This document shows, piece by piece, positions 25,084-39,000 of a DNA stretch of 64,000 bases. Under the pieces are notes generated by a model. The model had not been told where the DNA came from and ran no database searches. It saw only the letters and a list, made by a program, of their open reading frames with translations. The position numbers and the translations under genes were made by a program. The stretch covers positions 1,857,557-1,921,556 of the forward strand of contig JAVGVS010000043.1 of assembly GCA_032718565.1 (NCBI GenBank), written 5' to 3'. Within the stretch, counting starts at the first letter, position 1, and each line of letters begins with the position of its first letter. Origin of the DNA: Distichodus sexfasciatus (taxonomy: Eukaryota; Chordata; Actinopteri; Characiformes; Distichodontidae).

Positions 25084-26989
25084 TCCCAAAGACCCCCTTT
25101 ATCCCATGCAAAACTGTAGACACGCTGTAGCTTCACACACAGACAGACAACAAAGGCATTCACTTGCAAGATTACTTATAGTTTATTACGATAAAATCCA
25201 TGGTATATTCATACATCATTTAAACTATATTGGCTTTTGTAAACAACTTGAGACCGAATCAATCAACATATTAACACTGACTACATTGAAAAAATGTATA
25301 AATTACAGGATGTATGTAAACGCTCTTGATTCTCTCTGGTTCCCTCATATAAACACACTCTCAGCTGGCAGAGAAGTGGGGCTACAATCACAGAAGCAGT
25401 CAAACTGTTTAAGAAACCAGGCCTTGGAGGTACATTCCTTTGCTGTAAACTGAAGTGTCAAAGAGTTCTTGTCATTAATATATAGTCTAATCTCTTTTAA
25501 GTGTGTCATTTAACTTCTGTGTAAATAGATATGGGGCCCATTGACAGAGTAACATTCAAGCTTGTTTCACAAACACCAGTCGCAGACAATTAACAGTTTC
25601 AGTTCTATAAGCATAACAACTGGGTAGCATTTATTCATGTAAATAGTTCCAGCAATGAGTTGAAAATTCCAAGACTAAAACCATGAAGTCACACATGAAA
25701 GAGACACAAATTCCATAAGGTAAAATGATATCAAGATATAGTAGGGTTCTGTAGAATTTTTCTATTTATTTTTATATATTCTATTACTCCATAGAAAAAT
25801 AAACCTTTATTTTATATTACGAACCTTATGAATATACAAAATCAACTCCTGCAGTGTAGATGTTGGCCTAATAGCTCTTTTTGATAGTTTTCAAAATTAA
25901 GGTTCTTTTTTGTGGACTTTCCAAGCCAGTCACCCATGTGGCATTTAGAAATCAAGTATTTTGAATATAATCTTTTACTGTGAGGTGCCTGACAAGAGGA
26001 TTTGTACAAACACTGGCAAAAAAAAATACCCCTGCCATATGTGAGCGGAATCTAGTCCTATGTCCTATCAAAAGGAAAGAAACTATTCCGTTTCCTACAG
26101 CCAGATTGATGTTATCTAGAGTAAACTATTCGGCAATAAAACATTGGCCTATTATATCTAAGACTTGATATACAGAATTACACATCTAATTTAAGAAGGT
26201 TTTGCCACAAAGGTCATGAACCTGACTATGAGGTGTCTGTTCTATCTGTGCATCAGAACAGGATGGCTCCTTCACAGATGCCTTACGTGCAGCATAGGTT
26301 TATAAAGTAATTAAAACTGGTATTAGACTTCTAGCATATCAAAATGTAATGAAGTTATTAATAATAAGTGTGCCTTGTGAGAAAATAAAAATAGTCGACT
26401 GCCAATTATAAACCAGGTTTAAATGTATCTGTGTGGAATGATAGAAACACCTAAAGGAAAGAGATGTCCTATAAGGTTTAAAAAAAGCAACTTATAGTCA
26501 CTTTCGTGCAATTAACAAAATACTCCGCTATTGTTTTAAAGAAAATTACTAATCAAAACAAAGCATGCAGCAGTGGTAGCAGCGAAAGCAGCATGATCGG
26601 ATAATCCGCTATAGGCAGAGAGGATCAAGAATGAGAAAGGGTTTGACGAGTCACATAACCGCTCATGTGACAGGAAGTGCACAGCACAGGTCGAGTTCCA
26701 GTAATTTGAGGGACAGATGAGACTGCTAAACATTTGAGATACAGACACACCCACAGACATACAAAACAGGCCTAAAACGATTAGACATGAGGAAAATTAC
26801 AAGCTTGACTGGAAGAGTAAAAGTTGCTGTCCTGTGCCTGGCTCTAATGCCCTCATCCTTCCTCACCCTCTGCCCCGTCATTTCTTTTCCCCATGCATAT
26901 CATGAATCTTTCTACTCCATTATGTTGTACCCCTCTACGTCTAATCACATCCTTGGCCCACCCCCCCTTCCCTCTCCTCCCCATCCCCT
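23099..26989. other. Intergenic between GLT6 relic and pcsk1 stop: no gene seen
   Basis: No exons for the upstream part of the glycosyltransferase were recognised. The part next to pcsk1 (about 25-27 kb) probably holds the pcsk1 3' UTR; minus-strand AATAAA hexamers occur near 25630 and 25807, among others. Microsatellites lie at 25019-25081, and a pyrimidine-rich tract at about 24090-24290. Confidence 0.5.
25019..25081. repeat. Compound microsatellite (AC)n then (ATT)n
   Basis: About 12 AC units are followed by ATACACAT and about 10 ATT units. It lies in intergenic DNA 3' of pcsk1 and is likely polymorphic. Confidence 0.95.
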
Positions 26990-29900
26990 TCACTGCTCTT
27001 CCCCCTCCAGCATGTCGAACAGAGCTTGCAGCAACCGGTCGTCTCTGTGCCGGTAAGCCTGTGCCCTGTAGAAACTATCGCTGTAGTCGCTGTACAGGTT
27101 GCTCTCAGGACCCGCATCCTGGTTGAGTCGGTCCAGGGCTTGGTACAGCTTCTCCTGTGGGATCCTGTCACGTGGCAGCACCCAACCTGGTGAAATAGAG
27201 GAGTGGGAATAGACGGCGGGGGTCTGTCTGTTAAAGGCTGACTGAAGAAGACGCAGAAGGGCTAGATTAGGGGTGGAATCACCCTGGTCAGCACCAGGCC
27301 TCTCCACTGGGACTGGAACCAGAGTGGGAGAGGAGACAGCAGCTGGACGAGGTGGACGAGACTCAAGTCTTTTGGGGGGAGTGGAGTCCTCCTGTTGAGC
27401 AATGTGAAGTTAGTTTGGTTGGAAAAAATGAGAGAGAGTACATACTATGATTGTATACCATAGAAGGGCAGCTGCCTTTTAAGAACATCAGCAGTGAAAA
27501 ATTTTACAGAACTCTCTGCTTAGAAGAGAGCTGCTGTATGTTGCCTTTGTACTTTATGTGTGCAAATACTGGCCCCCAAATTTAGGCAGTTACCTTCAGT
27601 GTAGAGGGAACAGTAAAACGTTCTTTACAGCTAAATTGTGGAGTTGATGTAGTAGGAAGAATTTAAGAGAATCAAAACACAATTAGGCCAGTATGTCACA
27701 TAAAAGAAAGGTTTAGCAAATTTTCAAAAGTAAGAAGTTTTCACCTCTAACATGTCTTCCATGTGTTCTACTCCTCTGCGGTCATTTTGCACAGCATTGT
27801 AGGGTGTGTACACTCTCGGCGTCTTCATGTGCTCAGGCTTCTCAGACGTCCCGTGCAGAATCAGCTTCCAGCTCACGATCTGTCCTTCATTCTCCATCCT
27901 CCCAGACTAAGAAAAAGAGAGTGAGAATTGAAACAGTAAGATAACAGGGACCAATTTGCTGGAAAAGGGTGACAGGCTGTGTAGACATCATGATATTTAC
28001 AGTGTCTGTGATCTTCAGAGTCCATGTGCCAGTAGGGTTCTCTCCCCAGGTATGTACAGACATAAAGTCCCAATTCCTGAAGCCATTAGAGGACGTGTCC
28101 CTTTCCCTCTCGGCCAGGAGAACTGTAGCAGTGCCTGATAGAGAAAACAAACCGTGTTTTAGACATGTAACAGTCCAAGGATCTGATGTGTGGATGTATG
28201 TGCATGTAGTAGGTGTGTCTTACCTGATGGAGAGGTGAGTGTGATGTGCAGGTCTCCTCTCCGAGTGTATTCGATGCTGGCCTCCACCTGCACATGCTCC
28301 AGTGAGCCAATTGAGTTTGCCTGTCCTGCACAAGCTTTAGTGGGAATCTCAATGCTGATTTCCCCAGCCGCCTTCAGTAGTCTACAACAGAGAGCAAAAA
28401 ATGGTTTAGAGAATAGAAAGAATAATACATTTTTGTAAGAGACCTATCTAAAATTTGCAGCTTACACTAAGTGTGGAAACGTATCTTGGACAATCCACTG
28501 CAAATGCAAGTCAACCCAAGATCCATTTGTAATGTAATTGCTCATACCAATGTGGAATGCATTTAGCAAATACATTTGGAAGATTCTCATATCCAGAGCC
28601 ACTTGCATTACCTAAATGAAGGGAAAGTCACCGTGAAGTAACGTTGAATTAATAACCTCATGGGTGATAGTGCTGGAAGTACAACCTCCTAGTCCACACA
28701 ACCTCCTAGTCCACAACAAAGTATCTTACCATTAGACCATCAAAACCAAATATGTTCCAAATTACTATAAATACAAAAATTACAGCAACTGAAATGCATT
28801 ATGTAATTTATAATCTATTTAACCTATGCCCTTTGTTTAGGTTCCATGTTCTATAAATGAGATTTCTCTATTGCACCTATGCACTTTACACATCACTGTC
28901 TTTGTGATGCACGCACTGCTACGGACTCTCATTCAAGCAGCACTGAAACTGTCTCAGAAAAAAAGTTTCTGAATAATGTTTATGTTTACGTACTGTACAG
29001 TATTGTCACTCCAAGCTGCTGTTGATCTGGCACACATTTAATGCCAGCCGATCTAAACTGTACTTTTCTAAATATTTTTACACATTTTGCTGCTACATAT
29101 TTGACTATTGAACTATTGAACATTGCTGTACATATCACTGATCACATCTTTTCTAACTGACTGTATCTAAACAAATTGAAAGTATTGCAAAGACTGTTTT
29201 ATTTCATAGACTGAATAGAAGTTCTCATATTGAAACTGTTACTGACCTCTTTCACATTCAGCACATTCACATGCACTTTTTAGTGTCAAAGACAACTCTA
29301 AAATCATAATTGTAGGCCGAGTCCTGCATCCTAATTGTGTCTCTTTCTACTTCTAGTTTAAAGTTTAAAAGTTTACATTTATATTCTATTTTAAGTTTAA
29401 AAATGTATATTTTATATTCTATTCATATTTTTTATTTTATTTTATCCTTATTTGTTCATTGTTCCTTTGTCTTTGTTCTGTGCACTGTTAAAGCCACATC
29501 GGAGCCACGTCATCTCGTCTGTCTGTGCACTTGTACAGTACATAGCAGAGATGACAATAAAGTTTTCTTTGACTTTGACTTTCTATTTTTGTTTAATGTC
29601 GCCTATTGCTTTCCAGATGACTGTAATCTCCATCGCAGTGGATGGGACATGCATGAAAAGATTTCCCTGTCCTTTCTGCAGTGGGACAGCGATGTGCACC
29701 AAACAGAAATGAAAGATGTGATTCATATAATCTCCTTGGATTACTGAGACACGCCATGCAGTGTACTGCAAGAAAGTGTTAATGTGTCGCCAACTCTTCA
29801 AAAAGGTATCTGTGTTGCAGAATTTCACTGAAAATATGGACACAGCTATAAGCCTGAACACTAGACTAGCACAGTAGAACAGAGAATTTTCTGTTAATTT

Positions 29901-32900
29901 GTTAATGAGTCCAGTTTGGTGTGTGTTTTCTAGTATTATGTTATGGATTTTCTGGACCTAATCTGAGTAAAACAACATGCATGTATTGTTTTATAGTCTG
30001 AGCATTAGAGCCACCGTCTGCCCAGAAATAACCATGAGTTAATCCTAGGGACGATGGGGAAAAACCATCTGCTTAGCTTCCATTTCATGGACTTTGTCTG
30101 GACATTAAAATCTAAAATGTGTGGCTTGTAATCATGTCAGTGAAGTGGCAAAAACAGCAGATTCAGTCACTTATTCCATTACAATATCTTCTTTAGGCAT
30201 AGAAGGTATGCTGATGCTACACTCACATGATAGGATATGAGGAATTACAATGATCAAAAATAGGATTTATCATGACTTTAATGACCTAATTTACAAAAGA
30301 TAATATCATAAGTCAGAAAAAATATAATTGTTCTTTGTCATCATCTAAGTACAATCAGCATAAAACTGTCAAAACATCAAAGTCCCTACCTGGGCTGGAA
30401 GGTATCATCTCTCACAATGCATTGCTTCTTCTCAGGAACATGTTTCCACACTTTGGGGTCAGCCAGATCCACCAGAGCTTTAGCGTTTAGCAGACCAAAA
30501 CCAAATCGACTGTTCACCATCAGGCCAGCACCGTTCCTCTTCCAGCCAGGGTTGTTGGCCAGAGGGTCGAACTCAGATGTCCACACCACCAAGTGCTGCA
30601 GGTCTCTCCAGGTTAGATCAGGACTGCAATTGGAATGGAAAAGTTTCCAAATATGCATGTTACTGTCTTATATTGTCCTCATGTGTTGATATGCTTTTAA
30701 GCTATTATCAGTGCAATCAGTGAAGAAGTCTTATCATACTTTTGTTCCAAAGCCAGGGCAAATATCCCAGCAGCCAGCGGGGCTGAGGCAGATGTTCCTG
30801 TGTGTGTCTCTGTGCACTCATTGTGCAAGTCAGCACTAGTCTGGGCAAGAACAAGGCAGACAAATAGTTCAGACCTGCAGACTAGCAGAATTATGAGTTC
30901 TCAAATTATCAACAAAGAAGGCCAGCATTTATTGATTAGCCCACATAGACACTGATAAATCTGAGCTTTTAATGAGAATAACAATGAAAGCTTTAGGACC
31001 TGTTTCCTTGATGCAAGGCAAAATCGGCAAAACTTAACTAGTATCTACAAATTCAGTCTTAGTAAGTGACTTAAAAATATGTGTTTTAAAAATATGTACG
31101 GTCAGCTTATACAAATTACATGGAAGTACATATAATGTTTTATCCTAGTAAAAGTATTTTATTAAACCATCAGAAAGTTTTCAGTTCAGGAATTCAAATC
31201 ATTTCATTGCAAAAGCAAAGTTATTATGATCCAAAATTGGTTGACTTAAATTACATTTATTTATGTCTCAATATAAAAAAATATACATTTTCAAAAACAT
31301 GCAGAATAAATTCATGAAAGTTTCAATATTTGTCACTTTGTTTTGATTTTTGAATGATATTTCTTGTCCATTTCAATCCAGCTGGATATCACTGAATGGT
31401 GTTAATCCTGCACCAGTTATAGTAAATCTCAACTGACTATACATTATCAGTCTATAAGTCTAGCCTGAGTGTAGGACATTTTGGCATTAGACTGGGTGTG
31501 AGTGACTTACAATCCTCTGATCAGTGTAGTCTCCACTGCTGTAGGCGGTAGCAAGGGTGGATGAGCATTTCTCAGCATACCAGGGTGAGAGGCCCTGCTG
31601 TGACGCGCTGCTGATGGAGATGGTGTAGATGCTGTCTGTGTAGCCGTCACAGTCACAGTTATCGCCCTGACGCCCACCATTACCTGAGGCCCACACAAAT
31701 ATGGAACCTTTTCCACCACGGCCCTAATGGGAGAATACAAAACGAGGACATTAGTGGTCAGCATCATCAAAGTGAAGGGGGAATTTGTAATTATCAATGT
31801 CAAAGTCAAAGTAAACTTTATTGTCATCTCTCCTATATACTGTACAAGAATACAGAGACGAGACAACGTGGCTCCAGTTTTAACAGTGCAAAGAACAAAG
31901 AACAAGGAACAAAGAACAAATAAGCCACATACTAAGCAATATATAAACAAAATATAAAATATACACTTTAAACTAGAGGTAGAATATGAAATATAAACTT
32001 TAAACTAGAAGTAGAAAGAGAGACAATGTGGTTACATGCAATATTCAGCCTACAATTATGGTCAATTATGAGTTTGCAGTTTTTTATGGTGCACCACAAC
32101 AAACCTGTGACTTGTATGCTGATCCCATCCATATAGAAATGTTTGGGGGTTGAGGATCAACATTACCTTAAATTATATCTTTTACTGGTTTGCAGTTGAA
32201 TTAGTGACCCTCAGATTGCAGGAACAATTAACCTATCACAGCCTTATTGACACTGACCAAATATATAAAGTAAATGAGGTATTTGAAAGAAAGTTGAGCT
32301 TGTGACTCCTCCATCTGGCCACCAGTTGTCACCATGTCTTTTTTTTATAGCAAAGAGTGTCTATGGTTTGTTAGCCCTAATGCAGGTTTGTTAGCCATAA
32401 TTTTTTAACTTGTGTTTCCTCTATTTAGAATTGTATCTACATTTCGTCTTGGTTATGCTTCTGTTTGTCTAACCATGTGTGTTATTTTGTGTATTTGTAA
32501 GTGTGCCTGTTGGATCATTTTTATTGTTTTCTTTTGGCTTTGTGGTTTTGTTTGTTGTGTTGTGTTTTTGCTGCCAAATCTGTTTATTAGCACTTATGAC
32601 TGCATCTAGCCTCCTCATAATACAATGTCAGTATAAAACTTACACATACCATATTTCTATGCTGAAATCAATATTTCACATAACACAAGAGGTTAATTTT
32701 CATAGTGGAGGGATGGGTAGTCTGCATTTGTCGTCCAGTTTACATGTCTCACCTTCTGTATGCCGTATTCAAAAGCTTTCTGAGCCAGGCGACCAGGTCC
32801 CTCCACTGTTTTCCCATCATCATTAGGCCCCCAGCTAGCACTGTAAATGTCTACATGGTCCGGGTTAAATCCGATAGAGCTCGCCTCAATCGCATCAGTC

Positions 32901-35900
32901 ACTATACCATCCAGCATTCGAATTCCTTGGAAAAAAAGCAAAGTATCCAAAGTATTAAAATAGAGAATCTTGTGTTGTTTGTTACTTGTGTTTTCTGTGA
33001 GAATTTGACCAAAGGTCTCTTACTGACATATTTTAATGGAGCAAGGATTAGTGTAGTGTGAGTGTGTATGTGTCTGTGTTTGGTCATTTGGCTGAGTGCT
33101 ATTATATAATCTTTGTTGTTATAAGGGCACGTTGTCATGCTAGCACTTTGCCGTCACCTGCTTTTGGGCATTGTATCAAGTTTTAATACAAGGGTTTCAT
33201 AAGTAACCCTTTTTATCTGCATGAGAGAATTCATATGTTATGTAACAAATGTCTAATTTCTCACCTCCAACCTTAGAGTTGTAAGCCACGCCGACTCCAC
33301 ATTTGTTGTTGTCAGCTTGCATGGCAATCTCGCCTGCGCACCTTGTGCCGTGCCTGCAAACACAGAACAAGACAACTGTGTTAAAGACAATAAAGACAGA
33401 AAATAACTAGCTTTTTCGCATGAGATCAGTGATTTTTTTCCTGTGACCTGGGAAATGTCACATCAACAACACTTATATTGATACCTATATTAGATATTAA
33501 TAAGGTGGTTGCAGTTCAGTGGCATCAATGACTGAAACCTGTGAGGGTGACCGTTAGACAGGAGATCCAAATCATGGGAAAACCTTAAAAACTGACTGTT
33601 GGGATCTGAGCAATGCCCTTAACCACAAAGGAAATTGTATCTGTAATTAAGAAATTTAAAAGATAATTGAGATTTCTTAGAATATTGTAATATAAAGTGA
33701 TGGAAGACTTTTTCGTACACCATGACATTATACAATTTGTAGGGTGTAATTTGCAAAAAAATGTGCTAATTGTCAGGCTGGATCTTCTTAATTGTTAATC
33801 ACAGAGAACTGTTCTCCCACTGGTTTGCTTTCCCATTCATGTGAACTCTCTATTGAGCACAAATGGACTGTTGACAAATTCTGTTTTATACAAGCAATTA
33901 CAGTGAAGTACCTTGAGTCTATTGACAAAAGAGTGCTCTGACATGGGCGGGTAAGAGGATGAGTGTGCGTGTGTGCCCGTGCAAGGGTGCATGCGTTATC
34001 ACACTATGAGTCACTCACAGGCATTGTGTGAGATGGAGCCAGCTGAATCCATGATGGGAGAAAATAATGAGTATTTTCCATTTTATCCTGTCACCTATGT
34101 CAACATTCACTGTGCCACATTTGCAAAATGAGTAATGCTGCAAAATGAACATTTCATGAAGCATGTGAAAAAATGTGAGTTGATCTGTCACCTACAGTTT
34201 TGATTTAAGATAGAATTTTTTGTTGCCTTTTCAATTATTAAAAAAATGACAAATATTACAAAGTACCAAAATTCAACTAGCCATCATTTTCAGAATTTAG
34301 ACTCACATAATATCAACAAATTTTAAATAGTGTGCATTTTACTTGTAAGTATTACTACATCAAGTTTTGTCCAATCCAAACTGTGAATGTGTTCTAATCC
34401 TGTTATGCAGGATTGGATAAAATAACAAGTATATAAGAGAAGTGGATTACATGTGTTCTATGACAGAGAGATGACCTTTCTATTACCGGAACCTCTTGTG
34501 CCATTGTGGCAGGCTTGGCCATGTTATAAGCATCCAATAATGGCAATCCATGCATTCCTGTTCTAATTCTGGATAGTTTCTTCATCCGAGACTGTGCCTG
34601 TACGCCTGGGGATTCACTCACCGTAACTTCCTGTTCACTCACAATGCTGGCAAGAAAGCATTAAGATGGCAAGTTACTCACTTGTTCTCATTAGTGGAGT
34701 CATATCTGGGGAAAGGATCAGGGTCATTGTCGTTGAAATCGTAACTGGCTGCAGGATCCTGGACAAAGGAGAGTATTTTCTAATTACCCAAAATGGCAAA
34801 TTAAAGCAATAATAAAAATCTGCAGTATGCAATCAATAAGGAGTTTTCAAGCTAAACATGGGCTAAAAGTTCCAAATCAGACACTATGGTAAAAAAAAAC
34901 AATGATGCAAAATGATTGCTGAGATAATATTCAGTAAAGTGGCTGCTGTTTTTGACAGCAGACAATAGACATTTTAGTTTTATTTACACACTGCTTAAAT
35001 TAATACAAAATAGATGCCACACTCAGCACCTAATATATGAATGATTTTGTCTTTAAAAAATCTGTTTGTGCTCTTTTGTTATCCAAAACATATCCCGATC
35101 TGTGTGTATAAAATCCAGACTTACTAATTTTTAAGTCTGTATGTGTTTCTTGCTGACGTCCACCAGCTTCTGCATCATTTTAACAAACTGCCCACGAAAC
35201 AAATTCTCCAAAAGAGAATTTGAGTACATTTTAAAACAATTTATTGCTTTGTATATTGCAAACAATTTTATATAGCAAAATTACAGCATAGTTATGCTCA
35301 TCCCTAAAGAGACGTGATGTGATGTGAGCCCTTTGTGTTTGCGCAGCGAGAACATGGCCGTGTACGAGCATCACAACTTGCACTAGTCGGTGCATGTCTA
35401 GATTGCTCCGGTGACAACTACTGGATGTCGCTACGGATAATCTCTTGCGTGGTTGGGGGTAGGTGTTGCCATAGAAACAGCCGCACAGTGTTGTGGCAGC
35501 AGAGTGGCTGTCACTATGGTGAAGCTCTTACGTAATTGGGATAGATGTCGGTGTGGTTCCACTCCAGTCCATCGTCCAGCACGGTGATGACCACACCTTT
35601 GCCTGTGATGCCTTTCTTCCACACAGGGATCACGTGCAGATCCAATTTGGGCAGTGACGGCGACGTCCGGGTGTCTTGCTGGCGGGAGGAGAGGGAGGTA
35701 GAATGATGAAATAATAAATAGTGCATATGTATTAGAGTCTAGCTATTGTGCCATGTGTATTTTCTATTTGTGTGTGGTCATGCAAAATTTAGTGTAAAAT
35801 TCTGTGTATTTTTGCCCACTAAGGATGTACTCATTGTGCATAAAACCAGGTCCTGTGGTTTGTCTAATGAAAAGCTCCATTTCCATGTCCATTAGTCTCT

Positions 35901-36031
35901 CAAAAGCAGGATGCTTCTTATTTGAAAGGAAGCACAAATTATATAACGTAATGTTGACCTTTCCATACACTCTACTCACTGTCTTTAGTGGGGCATGAGT
36001 ACAGGCCTTCTGCGAGCAGGTAATTAGCTCT

Positions 36032-36062
<31 letters not shown>

Positions 36063-39000
36063 ATAGGGTGACCCTAAAGTGCACACAGGGAAACACACTT
36101 TCGTCCTGCAAAGTGATACAGAAGAAAGCAGAAGAAGCCTTCAGATCAATAAAGGCCATGTTATGGAAGAAAGACAAGAAGAAGGCAAGGCATATCTTGT
36201 CAGTTTCTGAAATATTTGGTTAATAAAAAGGAAGGTATAGCAAAAACTCAGCCCATAGGCCCTGATGAGTCACTACCTCGAAGCGGGGAAAGCATATGAG
36301 AAAGGTTGAGGTAAAAAGATCTGTGATGCTTTTCTAGATTATGCATAGACATTGCACAAACATTGACCCTCAGCCTATGACTCATAGCTCAGCTCTCTCT
36401 CCCTCTCTCTCTTTCTCTCCACTTCTCTCTCACCCTCTCCCTTCTTTCTCTCTCTCTTTTCCAAGCAAAATGACGATAAAAGAACGTCCACATGTTTCAA
36501 GAGTCCAGTGATGTAGAAAAAACACAGCCAACCACATTTGTGCAGTAACGCCGAAGAGAATTGTGCAACTGCTGAAGATGCTTGTGCAGAGGGTCATATC
36601 ACATGGTGTCTGCGACGCTGCTCATCATTTACTGCTGTGATCTGTGATCTTAGCTGTGACGAATTAGTACGCACCCAAACATACACCACCCGCCCCCAAT
36701 TACAGCATGTGCCACTCTGTTCTTGAAATAGAGAGAAGCACCTCATGAGTCATCTCTGATTGATTTTTCCTGCATCCTCCATAAAGAGCCATAAGATAAT
36801 AAATTCACCATCTAGTCAGTCTCCCTCTCCCTCTCTCTCACTCTTTTTCTTTCTCCCCTTCTATTTTCCCTCCCCCATGAATATTTGCTTCCTCTCTGCC
36901 CTCCCTCTTTCTTAGTACATCCTTTCGTCTCATCTCCATACTTTGCACGTCATCCTCCCTCACACACTCCCCCCTCCCTCGCTATGCACCACTGCACTAC
37001 AGTGCCTCAGCTGGGGCAATACTGCACAAACCAATACAAGACAAACCACTCAACATTGGTCACTTTTTAAAATACGCCTAAAAACAGATGTGAAATAAAT
37101 GACCATTTCAGTTTGCAACGCAGTTCCCTCAAACAGGTTCAAAGAAAATCATCACGATTATCTTCAGATCACTGTCTTCTATTTTAAGCATTTTCATGCA
37201 TGAATAAATAAAAGACATGAATAACATCGCAATGATTTGTTACAATATTGAAACCCTGTCAAAAAATTGCATTTTTTTATGTGGTGCGACTAACAACTTT
37301 AAATGTACAGATTTACTGGAAATTAAAAGAGGTTGGCATCACTCACAAGCCTGCAGAGGATCTGATTTAGCCTCACAGTAAAACACTGCTGAGCCAAATT
37401 AGAGATGCGGAAACAACTCATGATAACACAAGCAGGAATTTTATGACTGTTTCAATTAGGATCACAACGATTCTAAGGGGAAGGGGAATGTGTGCTTTTT
37501 GAGTGACTCAGATTTTCTAATATCCTGTGTTTCAGTCATAAAACTGAGAAAGATCAATGATGGGAAGCCTGCACCAATATAGCAAACATACGTCAACACA
37601 CAAACATGCAAAAACACCGATCTGTGCAAGCGTGCCCTCCAAAAAAGCACAGCACTGCTACGAGAGTGATCTGGGATAATGTTTGTCTTGAATTAATCCA
37701 TCAGTCACAAAAAAAGTATAGAGAGCATTCCATTTGATTAGAGTGGGTCACAACCAGGCCACTAGTGGATGTAATTCATATCTGGGAGAAATGGGCCATG
37801 TGCATCTACTTTGTGGCTTCTGTACGATAAGCCCATCAGCTCACGGGTCTGATGGCCTATTCTGTTTTTATTTTATTTATTTATTTATTTATTTATGCAC
37901 AAGGAAGTTTTTCTCTTACATATCATTGAGATACTCAATTAAGCAAATGCTTTTTTGGCAGCTTATTTTCTTTCTTCCTTCTCTCTCTCTCACTCTCTCT
38001 CTCTCTCTCTATCTTCCCTCCTAAGCAAACACTGTCTCAATCATGTGGACATGTCCAGATTGCTGCATGAGGGTCAAAGTCTCTATAGCTACAGATTGAA
38101 TGAGGCTTTGTGTGCTTGGCCGTAAAATCAGTTCTAGAAGTTGTACTGAAAAAGGGTCAATTCTGAACATTGAAAGCCCAAATGCTGATCTACAGTAGCC
38201 CAGAATTGAAGCTCAGAGGGAACACTGACCCAGTAGTGAAGAGCTAACACCAGGGAAGCCTCCTGCCCTCTAAACAAGTGAGAAACCATTTTATTTAACT
38301 TCTCAGTCAGTCACACAATCTGTTCTGATATAGACAGATGGACTCATTTGTGAGACCGACATTTTTGCTTTTATTTATGTGTGACATGATTTAGTATTTG
38401 TTATCAATGAGGTGGGTCTTTCCCACCATCATCTGTATGATCGATGTAGAAAATGGATTATTTATCATGTTTTGTCCAGTAGAATTGTCAGTTGTAATAT
38501 GTGCAATTCATATTGGCAGACAAAGTAGTCACTAAAATTCACTGAACATAAACACTGACAAAAGGTTCATACTTCATTCTTATGGGGCACGTAAACCACA
38601 ACAGACTTATGGGGACATAAACCACAACAGAGACATAAACCTAAATGCCAGTTATAATCCTCAAAACAGGTTAGGGCATGAAGAAGGTACTGAATTTGAC
38701 TTATCAAATGCAAATATCAACCCTAAGGAAACTTACCAGGTACCATTGTTGACTCCACATAGGATCATCAAAAAGTTTGTCCACTGAGCAATCTTTACAC
38801 TCTGCCAATGGTGCACGTTTACTCCTTTGCTTTTCATATTGCTGTTCTGCCCAAGTCACCTGTAAAAAGACGATGATAGAGACAATAAAATATCTGTGTG
38901 AAAACTCAAATTTACAAATGAGAACATTCATGTATATGGGAAACAAATGGAATGGAAGTCATTCATTCATTCTCCAAACCGCTTAATCCCAACCGGGGGA

